From Flavobacterium gelidicaeli (GTDB lineage: Bacteria > Bacteroidota > Bacteroidia > Flavobacteriales > Flavobacteriaceae), in the NCBI RefSeq assembly GCF_013294005.1, contig NZ_JABSNK010000004.1, forward strand, positions 186,001 to 250,000: a DNA stretch of 64,000 bases. The letters run 5' to 3'. Below, piece after piece: positions 17,382 to 24,929 of this stretch (position 1 is the first letter of the stretch; every line of letters starts with the position of its first letter). Both the position numbers and the translations under genes were made by a program. The notes below the pieces were generated by a model, which worked only from the letters and a program-made list of their open reading frames with translations, made no database searches and had not been told where the DNA came from.

Positions 17382-19160
17382 ATGACATTACCAGAAATTC
17401 TTACACCTTCTATTGAGAAAGCAATTCAGACTTTATTTGACGTTACTATTGACAAAGTTGAATTTCAAACTACTCGCAAAGAATTTGAAGGGGATATAAC
17501 AATGGTTATTTTTCCTTTATTGAAAGTAATTAAAAGTAATCCTGTAGAATTAGGAAATAAAATAGGGAACTACTTAGTCGAAAACCTTGATGAGGTAAGT
17601 AGATTTAATGTTGTTTCTGGTTTTTTAAACATAGTGATATCAGATGCTTATTATCTGAATTTTTTCAACGGAATCAAAGACGAATCAAAATATGGTTTTG
17701 TTACTCCTAATCCAGATGACAAAGCGATTATGGTGGAGTATTCTTCGCCAAATACCAATAAACCCTTGCATTTAGGTCACGTACGTAATAACTTATTAGG
17801 TTATGCTGTTGCTGAAATTATTAAGGCTTCAGGTAAAAAAGTGTACAAAACCCAAATTATTAACGACCGTGGAATCCATATTTGTAAGTCGATGTTGGCT
17901 TGGCAGAAATTTGGTAACGGAGAAACTCCTGAAAGTACTGGTTTAAAAGGGGACAAATTAGTAGGGAACTATTATGTTGCATTTGATAAAGCTTATAAAG
18001 AACAAATTGCTCAGTTAATGAGTGACGGTAAAACAGAAGAAGAAGCAAAAAAACAAGCACCAATTATTATTGAGGCGCAAGAAATGCTTCAAAAATGGGA
18101 AGCTGGAGATGCTGCTGTAAAAGAATTGTGGGCAAAAATGAACCAATGGGTTTATGATGGTTTTGCTATTACATATAAAAATTTGGGCGTTGATTTTGAT
18201 AAATATTATTACGAAAGTAATACGTATTTATTAGGGAAAGATGTAGTAAATATAGGTCTGGAGAAAGGTATTTTTGAAAGAGATCCTGACGGTTCAGTTT
18301 GGATTGATTTGAGTGATGAAGGTTTAGATCGTAAAATTGTACTGCGTTCTGACGGAACTGCGGTTTACATGACACAAGATATAGGAACGGCTATTCAACG
18401 TGTAAAAGACATGGCTGATGTAGGCGGAATGGTTTATACAGTAGGGAATGAGCAAGATTATCACTTTAAAGTGTTGTTCTTAATCCTTAAAAAATTAGGT
18501 TTTGATTGGGCTTCAAGCTTGTATCACTTATCCTATGGAATGGTTGATTTACCTTCTGGAAAAATGAAAAGTCGTGAAGGTACAGTGGTAGATGCTGATG
18601 ATTTAATGCAAGAAATGACGAGTACAGCTCAAAAAATTTCTGAAGATTTAGGAAAACTTGATAGTTATTCTGATGAAGAGAAAACAAATTTGTACAATAC
18701 AATTGGTTTAGGAGCGTTAAAATATTACATTTTAAAAGTTGATCCTAAAAAGAGAATCCTTTTTAACCCAGAAGAATCTGTAGATTTTGCTGGAAACACA
18801 GGGCCTTTTATTCAATATACATACGCAAGAATTCAGTCGATTATTCGTAAAGCTAATTTTGATTTTTCTAACAATTCAGGAATGCTAAGCCTTCATGAAA
18901 AAGAAAAGGAATTGTTGAAACAAATTGAGTTATTCCCTGAGGTGATTCAAAATGCAGCTCATAATCATAGTCCTGCTTTATTAGCTAATTTTACTTATGA
19001 TTTAGTTCGTGAGTATAATTCTTTCTATCAAGCAGTACCTATTTTAGGAGAAGAGGAAATGAGTAAAAAAGTTTTTAGAGTACAACTTTCTAAAAAAGTA
19101 GCTAATATTATTGCTGCTTCTTTTGGATTACTTGGAATCAATGTTCCAGAACGCATGTAA
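17382..19160 (+). CDS. argS: Arginyl-tRNA synthetase
   Basis: The 592-residue class I synthetase uses the ATG at 17382; the longer frame would begin inside the promoter box. The HIGH-type motif is PLHLGHVRNN (HLGH at 130-133) and the KMSKS-type motif is SGKMKSREGT (394-397). The N-terminal Add1 domain that contacts the tRNA D-loop is at about 5-95, and the C-terminal DALR anticodon-binding domain ends LGINVPERM, a classic ArgS terminus. It charges tRNA-Arg with arginine using ATP, with tRNA needed for activation. The SGNH gene follows after 35 bases with no terminator between, so read-through into the acylation cassette is likely. Confidence 0.97.
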   Translation: MTLPEILTPSIEKAIQTLFDVTIDKVEFQTTRKEFEGDITMVIFPLLKVIKSNPVELGNKIGNYLVENLDEVSRFNVVSGFLNIVISDAYYLNFFNGIKDESKYGFVTPNPDDKAIMVEYSSPNTNKPLHLGHVRNNLLGYAVAEIIKASGKKVYKTQIINDRGIHICKSMLAWQKFGNGETPESTGLKGDKLVGNYYVAFDKAYKEQIAQLMSDGKTEEEAKKQAPIIIEAQEMLQKWEAGDAAVKELWAKMNQWVYDGFAITYKNLGVDFDKYYYESNTYLLGKDVVNIGLEKGIFERDPDGSVWIDLSDEGLDRKIVLRSDGTAVYMTQDIGTAIQRVKDMADVGGMVYTVGNEQDYHFKVLFLILKKLGFDWASSLYHLSYGMVDLPSGKMKSREGTVVDADDLMQEMTSTAQKISEDLGKLDSYSDEEKTNLYNTIGLGALKYYILKVDPKKRILFNPEESVDFAGNTGPFIQYTYARIQSIIRKANFDFSNNSGMLSLHEKEKELLKQIELFPEVIQNAAHNHSPALLANFTYDLVREYNSFYQAVPILGEEEMSKKVFRVQLSKKVANIIAASFGLLGINVPERM

Positions 19161-19195
19161 TTATTACATACTATTTAACTGTTTAATGTTTTAAA

Positions 19196-20713
19196 GTGAA
19201 TACACCGAAAAGTTATTTTTTTCAATCATTTTTGATTATTCTTTTAGCCACACTATTTTTTATAGGAATAAAAGAAGTATTACCCAAACAACTTTTTTCT
19301 GAAAAGGAAGCTGGTACTAAAAACGTACTTATCGATAGTATGTTAATTGATGCAATAAATGCAGATAAGAATATAGAGCAACAAGGAGTAATGGGTGATT
19401 CTATTACTCCTGGTGCTACTGATTCTCTGGGTAATCCTATCCTTAATCAGCAAGTTGCGAGTAGTTCAAACCTAGGAGTTGTATTTTCGGGTGAATCTTA
19501 CGAAAACTACAATGGAACGCAATTTTTAAGCGCGTTCTATGAAAAGTTATTCCAAATAGAAACCAACCACAAAGGAAAAGTTCGCATTGCTTATTTTGGC
19601 GATTCAATGACTGATGGCGATTTTATCGTTCAAGATTTCCGTAGTGAATATCAAAATAAATTTGGCGGTGAAGGAGTTGGTTTTGTTGCGATAACTTCTG
19701 AGTCAGCATCATCGCGTAGTTCTGTAACGCACCAGTATTCTAAAAACTGGAAAATGCAATCGTACTTGAATGTTAAAAATCCCATTAGGCCATTTGCTGT
19801 AAATGGTCATGTGTTTTTTGCAAATGATACAATAAATAAAACCTGGGTTAAATACCAAGCAGGAAGAGGTAAAAATACCTCACAGTTAAATAACCCTACG
19901 TTGTTCTACGGAAGTGCTGCCAATCAAAATGGTTTTATTTCGTACCAAATTAAGAACGATACGATTATTAAAAAATTAAATCCTACTAAGATTTTAAATA
20001 CTATTCAGCTTGCGCCAAATAACTTACAAGCGGTAACTATTGCTTTTAAGAAAGCAAAATCGATTCCTATTTACGGAGTGAATTTTGATAACGGAAAGGG
20101 AGTTCACGTTGATAATTTTTCGCAACGTGGAAATTCTGGAATCCCAATATCTAAATTTGATGTGCCTTTAATGAATGCTTTTCAGCAAAAGTTAGGTTAC
20201 GACCTGATTGTATTGCATTATGGGACTAATGTTTTAAAATACGGAACGTTAGATTTTAGTTGGTACGATAAAAGTATGACTAGAACGGTTGAACGTTTGC
20301 AAAAAAGTTTTCCTGGAGCGGCTATTTTAATTATTTCTACAGCAGATAAGTCGTCTAAATATGATGCAGTTATGAAAACAGATTCCGCTGTAGTACCACT
20401 TACCAATTCTCAAAAGAGGTATGCCGCAAAAACAAAATCAGCATATATCGATTTGTATAAATTAATGGGAGGTGATGGTTCTATGGCAAAATGGGTAGAG
20501 CAAGATCCACCTTTAGCAAATAAGGATTATACCCATTTTAATTTTAGAGGAGCTAAAAAAATTGGCGGTATGTTATTCCAAGAATTAGATAAAGGATACG
20601 AAAAATACAAGCTTTTGCGAAAGCGAGCAAATCCAATAAATCAAAATACTACTGCTGTGAAAATCAAATCAGATAGTATTACAAACAATCAAGAAAGTAC
20701 CAATGGGCAATAA
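19196..20713 (+). CDS. Membrane-anchored SGNH/GDSL-fold hydrolase or acyltransferase
   Basis: The 505-residue protein starts at GTG and has a single N-terminal membrane anchor (about residues 8-27), so the bulk is periplasmic. SGNH blocks are visible: YFGDSMTDGD with Ser137, HYGTN with Asn345, and DYTHFN with Asp444 and His447. About 200 residues separate the first and third blocks, which leaves room for an inserted beta domain as in AlgX/PatB-like enzymes. SGNH enzymes hydrolyse esters or, when paired with MBOAT proteins, transfer acetyl groups to glycans. The gene overlaps the next by 11 bases and is followed by an MBOAT gene. Role inferred: the periplasmic step of glycan O-acylation. Confidence 0.8.
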   Translation: MNTPKSYFFQSFLIILLATLFFIGIKEVLPKQLFSEKEAGTKNVLIDSMLIDAINADKNIEQQGVMGDSITPGATDSLGNPILNQQVASSSNLGVVFSGESYENYNGTQFLSAFYEKLFQIETNHKGKVRIAYFGDSMTDGDFIVQDFRSEYQNKFGGEGVGFVAITSESASSRSSVTHQYSKNWKMQSYLNVKNPIRPFAVNGHVFFANDTINKTWVKYQAGRGKNTSQLNNPTLFYGSAANQNGFISYQIKNDTIIKKLNPTKILNTIQLAPNNLQAVTIAFKKAKSIPIYGVNFDNGKGVHVDNFSQRGNSGIPISKFDVPLMNAFQQKLGYDLIVLHYGTNVLKYGTLDFSWYDKSMTRTVERLQKSFPGAAILIISTADKSSKYDAVMKTDSAVVPLTNSQKRYAAKTKSAYIDLYKLMGGDGSMAKWVEQDPPLANKDYTHFNFRGAKKIGGMLFQELDKGYEKYKLLRKRANPINQNTTAVKIKSDSITNNQESTNGQ

Positions 20714-22127
20714 ATTATATCTGTTATTTTTAATTGGGTTCATTAGCTTTAAAGGCTGTTCACAAACAAAGGATACCACTGACACTACTGTAACTATGGA
20801 CGAAAACATTAGCAACAAATCGGTTTCTCATTCATATAACGATGAAAATGGAATTCAGAATAGTATTGAAATAGCCTCTTTTTTAGCCAAGCTAAAGCAG
20901 TTAAAACACGATAACTCAGGTCAAATTAATATTGTACATATTGGGGACTCTCATATTCAAGCAGATTTGATGACCAATGAGATTCGGGAGAATTTGCAAG
21001 ATTATTTTGGAAATGCAGGTAGGGGCTTTATTTTTCCGCATAATTTGGCTAAAACCAATGGATCATCTGATTTTCGATTTTCATCAAATGTAATCTGGAA
21101 AAACTATAGAAATATTTTCCCTGATAATGGAGATCCCATTGGACTGAGCGGGATTTTATTAAGTACTAATTCTAAAAAATTAGTATTGCAGTTAAATGCT
21201 AAAGAAGCTGCAAATGATTTTAATACTATAAAAATCATTACACCAGAGAATAAAGATTTATTTGAAATAGCAACTTCTAAAGAAGCCATTATTTTAAAAT
21301 CTACTGCGCCTAAAGTGATTGTTCATAAGATTAAAAGAGGCGAAACTATATCAGAAATTGCTGAGAAATATGGTGTCACTGCAGCACAATTAAAAAAAGC
21401 AAACGGATTAAAATCAACCCGAATCGCTTTTGGTAAAACCTTAAAAATCCCTACTAAGGAAACTAAGGAAGTGTCAGTTTCAGAGTCTTATTTTAAGCCG
21501 TTAGATTTATTAGCTACTAATAATTACCATTATTACCACTCTGATGAAGCTTTGCGTAAAATATATTTGTTACCTAATAAAGAACAATCAGATTATGTAT
21601 TAAGCGGTGTTGTGTTAGAAAATGACAAACCTGGGATACTATATCATAACCTAGGGGTTAACGGAGCTAAATTTTCTGATTACAATAAATACCCTTTGTT
21701 TTTTGAGCAGTTAAAAGGATTACAACCTAATTTAATAGTTGTTTCTTTTGGTACTAATGAGTCTTACGGGAAATTTACCAATGAGGAGTTCATGAGCCAA
21801 TTAGAACTGTTTATAAAAAATGTAAAAAAGGCCAATCCTAATTCAGCAATTTTAGTTTTGACGCCGCCACCGTCCTTTTTAGCACATCATAAATTAAATA
21901 CAATTGTTGATGGTTATTGTGATGAAATTAAAAAAGGAGCGATTCAAAATCAATATGCAGTATATGATTTGTATTCCCAACTAGGAGGTTTGCACGGAGT
22001 AGAGAAAAACTTTAAAAACGGAATAATAGCCGCAGATAGAGTGCATTATACTGTTGCGGGTTATCAATTACAAGGTGCCTTAGTTTCAGAAGAGATTATT
22101 AAAACATTTCATAATTATAATAAGTAA
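20703..22127 (+). CDS. SGNH-fold lipoprotein with internal LysM domain
   Basis: The 474-residue product has a possible lipobox at FKGC (Cys19). SGNH blocks are VHIGDSHIQAD (Ser83), VSFGTNES (Asn352) and ADRVHYT (Asp445, His448). A LysM domain lies between them at about residues 207-250, reading HKIKRGETISEIAEKYGVT and ending LKIPT. LysM binds N-acetylglucosamine-containing glycans, chiefly peptidoglycan. The gene starts inside the previous one (11-base overlap) and ends 6 bases before the MBOAT gene, so the three are translationally linked. I infer an O-acyltransferase or esterase held on the cell wall by its LysM domain. Confidence 0.8.
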   Translation: MGNKLYLLFLIGFISFKGCSQTKDTTDTTVTMDENISNKSVSHSYNDENGIQNSIEIASFLAKLKQLKHDNSGQINIVHIGDSHIQADLMTNEIRENLQDYFGNAGRGFIFPHNLAKTNGSSDFRFSSNVIWKNYRNIFPDNGDPIGLSGILLSTNSKKLVLQLNAKEAANDFNTIKIITPENKDLFEIATSKEAIILKSTAPKVIVHKIKRGETISEIAEKYGVTAAQLKKANGLKSTRIAFGKTLKIPTKETKEVSVSESYFKPLDLLATNNYHYYHSDEALRKIYLLPNKEQSDYVLSGVVLENDKPGILYHNLGVNGAKFSDYNKYPLFFEQLKGLQPNLIVVSFGTNESYGKFTNEEFMSQLELFIKNVKKANPNSAILVLTPPPSFLAHHKLNTIVDGYCDEIKKGAIQNQYAVYDLYSQLGGLHGVEKNFKNGIIAADRVHYTVAGYQLQGALVSEEIIKTFHNYNK

Positions 22128-22133
22128 TAATAA

Positions 22134-23831
22134 GTGGATATTTTATCAGCATTACAAAATTGGTTCATGCAAACTTATGGACAAATTTCACTAGATGAAA
22201 TTGGGAATTGGTTTGTTTACAATCCTAAAGAGCCTATTTTATTTAATACGGCTTTCTTTCTAGGAGTGTTCTTAGTTTTTTATCCTATTTATATTTTAAC
22301 GACAAAAGTAAGTTCACGTATATATCGTAATATCTATGTGTTTGCCTTTTCGCTATTTTTCTATTATAAGTCAAGTGGTGTTTATTTTTTATTATTACTT
22401 TTTTCGGGAGTAATAGATTTTACTTTAGCCAAGTTTTTATACCAAGAAACAAACGAGCGTTTCCGGAAATTTTTCATTATCGTCAGTGTGCTTTTTAATT
22501 TGGGTTTCCTAGGTTATTTTAAGTATGCTAACTTTATGATTGTGAGTTATAATGGACTATTTGAAGGACATTTATCGTTGCAGAATATTATTCTTCCTGT
22601 TGGGATTTCGTTTTATACTTTTCAGTCAATGAGTTACATTATTGATATTTATAGAAGAGAACTAGAGCCTACAAAGAACTTTTTTGACTACATGTTTTTT
22701 GTGTCTTTCTTTCCACAATTAGTCGCAGGGCCTATTGTAAGAGCATCTGAGTTTATTCCGCAAATTTATAAAAAGACAACACTATCTCGTTCTGACGTTA
22801 ATAATGCCTTGTTTATGATTATAGGAGGATTGATAAAGAAAACAGTAGTTTCTGATTATATCTCGTTGAATTTTGTTGATCGTGTTTTTGATGCGCCAAA
22901 GAGTTATACCGCCTTTGAAAATTTAATGGCTGCCTATGGATATACGTTACAAATTTATTGTGATTTTTCAGGATATTCTGATATGGCCATTGGTATTGCT
23001 TTGTTAATGGGCTTTAAATTATCAACAAACTTTGTAACTCCCTATAAGTCGGCTTCTATTACTGAATTCTGGAGACGATGGCACATCTCGTTATCCACAT
23101 GGTTGCGTGATTATTTATACATCACAATAGGAGGGAATCGCAGCGGCTCATTTGCTGGATTTTTATTCCCATCAGTATTTTTTGGAGGGTTATTAATTTA
23201 TGGGTTTTTACAATTTGCTGTTTCACCTATTCCATTAATTATAGGTATTGTTGCTGCAATTGTCTTTATCCTGACAATAGTTTTTTCTAAAAATTCAGAA
23301 AAGACAATGTATACCAATGTCAATATGATGACCACAATGTTGTTAGGCGGTTTCTGGCATGGAGCCAGTGTTCGTTTTATTGTTTGGGGTGCTTTGCATG
23401 GTTTGGCTTTGGCAGTAAATAAAGTTTTTGCCGAATATTTTCCTGATAAAAAAGGAGCAAAGTGGACAATTAATAAGGGGTTTTTTCATGTGATTTCTGT
23501 TTTAATCACCTTTCATTTTGTTGCTTTCTGTTGGATTTTCTTCCGTGCAGGGACTTTTGCAATAGCATTAGATGTATTAAATTCTATACAGCAAGTAACT
23601 TTTGATCCATCACAGTGGTGGGTTATTGCTCAAGGATATGAAAACGTATTTATTGTAATGCTTTTTGGTTTTGCTTGGCATTTTCTTCCTGCAAGAATAG
23701 TCGAATTCAATAAATCAATCTTTGATAAAATGCCTATTGTATTTAAAGCTTTTGCATTAGCTATGACATTTTGGGTGGTGTATGCAACCTCTACAAGTGG
23801 GCCACAACCATTTATTTATTTCCAGTTTTAA
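22134..23831 (+). CDS. MBOAT-family membrane O-acyltransferase (AlgI/PatA-like)
   Basis: The 565-residue protein has about ten to twelve membrane spans and starts at GTG. It carries the MBOAT hallmarks: QSMSYIIDIYRRE, then a FWRRWHISLSTWLRDYLYI segment, and the active-site histidine region GGFWHGASVRFIVWGALHG. AlgI and PatA members move acetyl groups from a cytoplasmic donor across the inner membrane, where SGNH partners pass them to alginate, cellulose, peptidoglycan or other glycans. It follows the LysM-SGNH gene by 6 bases. Together with the two SGNH genes it forms a plausible complete acylation system. A strong bidirectional terminator closes the unit. Confidence 0.9.
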   Translation: MDILSALQNWFMQTYGQISLDEIGNWFVYNPKEPILFNTAFFLGVFLVFYPIYILTTKVSSRIYRNIYVFAFSLFFYYKSSGVYFLLLLFSGVIDFTLAKFLYQETNERFRKFFIIVSVLFNLGFLGYFKYANFMIVSYNGLFEGHLSLQNIILPVGISFYTFQSMSYIIDIYRRELEPTKNFFDYMFFVSFFPQLVAGPIVRASEFIPQIYKKTTLSRSDVNNALFMIIGGLIKKTVVSDYISLNFVDRVFDAPKSYTAFENLMAAYGYTLQIYCDFSGYSDMAIGIALLMGFKLSTNFVTPYKSASITEFWRRWHISLSTWLRDYLYITIGGNRSGSFAGFLFPSVFFGGLLIYGFLQFAVSPIPLIIGIVAAIVFILTIVFSKNSEKTMYTNVNMMTTMLLGGFWHGASVRFIVWGALHGLALAVNKVFAEYFPDKKGAKWTINKGFFHVISVLITFHFVAFCWIFFRAGTFAIALDVLNSIQQVTFDPSQWWVIAQGYENVFIVMLFGFAWHFLPARIVEFNKSIFDKMPIVFKAFALAMTFWVVYATSTSGPQPFIYFQF

Positions 23832-23850
23832 TACTTGATAATAATATATA

Positions 23851-23886
23851 AAAACACCCGATAATTACAAAATTATCGGGTGTTTT
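23851..23886. terminator. Bidirectional terminator after the MBOAT gene
   Basis: AAAACACCCGATAATT and AATTATCGGGTGTTTT pair perfectly over an ACAA loop. It lies between the plus-strand MBOAT gene and the minus-strand DUF6607-like gene and can serve both. Confidence 0.92.
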
Positions 23887-23909
23887 AGTAACTAACTCAG
23901 TTGTAATGA

Positions 23910-24821
23910 TTATTTATCTGCAATAAAACTGTCAATGATGGCATCAGTTTCTCCTTTAGTAGCGGTAGGTTTTAAATCAAATAAATGGGCGTAAAGGGGT
24001 TTGTTAGAAACTTTTTTCTCTAAGGTAAGATCTTTGTTTTCTGCAAAAACAGTTTGCCATTTAGTTCTAACATTCTTCCATAAATCGTTATTCTCTTTCC
24101 ACCAGTTTTGCGCCGCAATACATTTAGCATCTGTTACTTTTGTATACGTATCAATCCCTTTTTCTTGAGCTAGTACTACATCTTTTCCATTTTCATTACG
24201 TACTATTTTATCATTATCTTGTTCGTGTAACCATCCCGTAGCTGTAATTTCATGAATGTTTCTTCTTTTTAAGATGTTGTAATCATCACGTTTAGTATAT
24301 TCTCTTCTTGGTAACGGCGCATCGGTAGTATTCTTCCAATAATCTTTACCGTCAATATGAACCCAACTTGCGGTTCCTTCATATCTTGGACTATCGTCTA
24401 CTTGAAATACTTTTTGAGTCCATTGTCCTTTTACTTGCTCTTTTGGTAATTTTATGTATTTCCAATTGTTCTCTTTATTGTAGCTGTATAAATCTGTATT
24501 CTGGAACAACCAATCTTGCCTCCAGTGTTTTATAATCATGTCATCACTTACAATTAATAGGTGCTGTAGCATTAACTTGTTTGGTGTTTCCTCGACTAAT
24601 TCTACCCATTCTAAACCATAATCGTGCTTAGTTTTTGAGGGTTTATAATTGGCAGTATCTTTTGAATATTGGAAGATTTCTGCAAAATTAAATTTCACCT
24701 CATAACAACCACACATAGCTTTTATTGATTGGATGTCTTTTTGTTTTTTATCATTTTGACTGTGACTTATTAAACAGTTTAAAGAGATGGTTGCTGCAAG
24801 GAGTAGCTTTTTAGTAATCAT
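23910..24821 (-). CDS. DUF6607-like secreted protein next to the iron/heme locus
   Basis: The 303-residue protein has a signal peptide ending near SHSQ. It then carries the motif MCGCYEVKFNFAEIF, and later WVHIDGKDYW and ITATGWLHEQDN. I match this to DUF6607 (Bacteroidota and Proteobacteria), a family of unknown function whose members often lie next to TonB receptors and heme or iron genes. The paired Cys36 and Cys38 near the mature N-terminus are notable. It diverges from the TonB receptor gene across a 108-base region with a perfect palindrome, which suggests joint control. Function is unknown; iron or heme handling is inference from position. Confidence 0.65.
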   Translation of the reverse strand: MITKKLLLAATISLNCLISHSQNDKKQKDIQSIKAMCGCYEVKFNFAEIFQYSKDTANYKPSKTKHDYGLEWVELVEETPNKLMLQHLLIVSDDMIIKHWRQDWLFQNTDLYSYNKENNWKYIKLPKEQVKGQWTQKVFQVDDSPRYEGTASWVHIDGKDYWKNTTDAPLPRREYTKRDDYNILKRRNIHEITATGWLHEQDNDKIVRNENGKDVVLAQEKGIDTYTKVTDAKCIAAQNWWKENNDLWKNVRTKWQTVFAENKDLTLEKKVSNKPLYAHLFDLKPTATKGETDAIIDSFIADK

Positions 24822-24853
24822 AATTTTTAGAATTATTTAATTAAATTTTTTTA

Positions 24854-24861
24854 CAAATATA
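24854..24861 (-). promoter_or_regulatory. Putative -7 box of the DUF6607-like gene
   Basis: On the minus strand this reads TATATTTG, an exact TAnnTTTG match, 32 bases before the start codon. It lies just beside the palindrome at 24867-24885. Confidence 0.5.
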
Positions 24862-24866
24862 TTATA

Positions 24867-24885
24867 TTTATTTAGAATAAATAAA
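24867..24885. promoter_or_regulatory. Perfect palindrome between divergent promoters, operator candidate
   Basis: TTTATTTA-GAA-TAAATAAA has 8-base arms and a 3-base centre, a 19-base span typical of Fur-like operators. It lies between the minus-strand -7 box (24854-24861) and the plus-strand -7 box (24895-24902), so a bound dimer would cover both promoters. It could be a Fur-family site given the iron/heme-type genes on both sides, but no regulator gene is present here. Confidence 0.45.
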
Positions 24886-24894
24886 AATAATATA

Positions 24895-24902
24895 TACATT
24901 TG
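24895..24902 (+). promoter_or_regulatory. Putative -7 box of the TonB receptor operon
   Basis: TACATTTG matches TAnnTTTG and lies 27 bases before the receptor ATG. The region where a -33 element would lie is occupied by the palindrome. Confidence 0.5.
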
Positions 24903-24929
24903 CGGTCTTATTAAGATTAAATAAAAATA

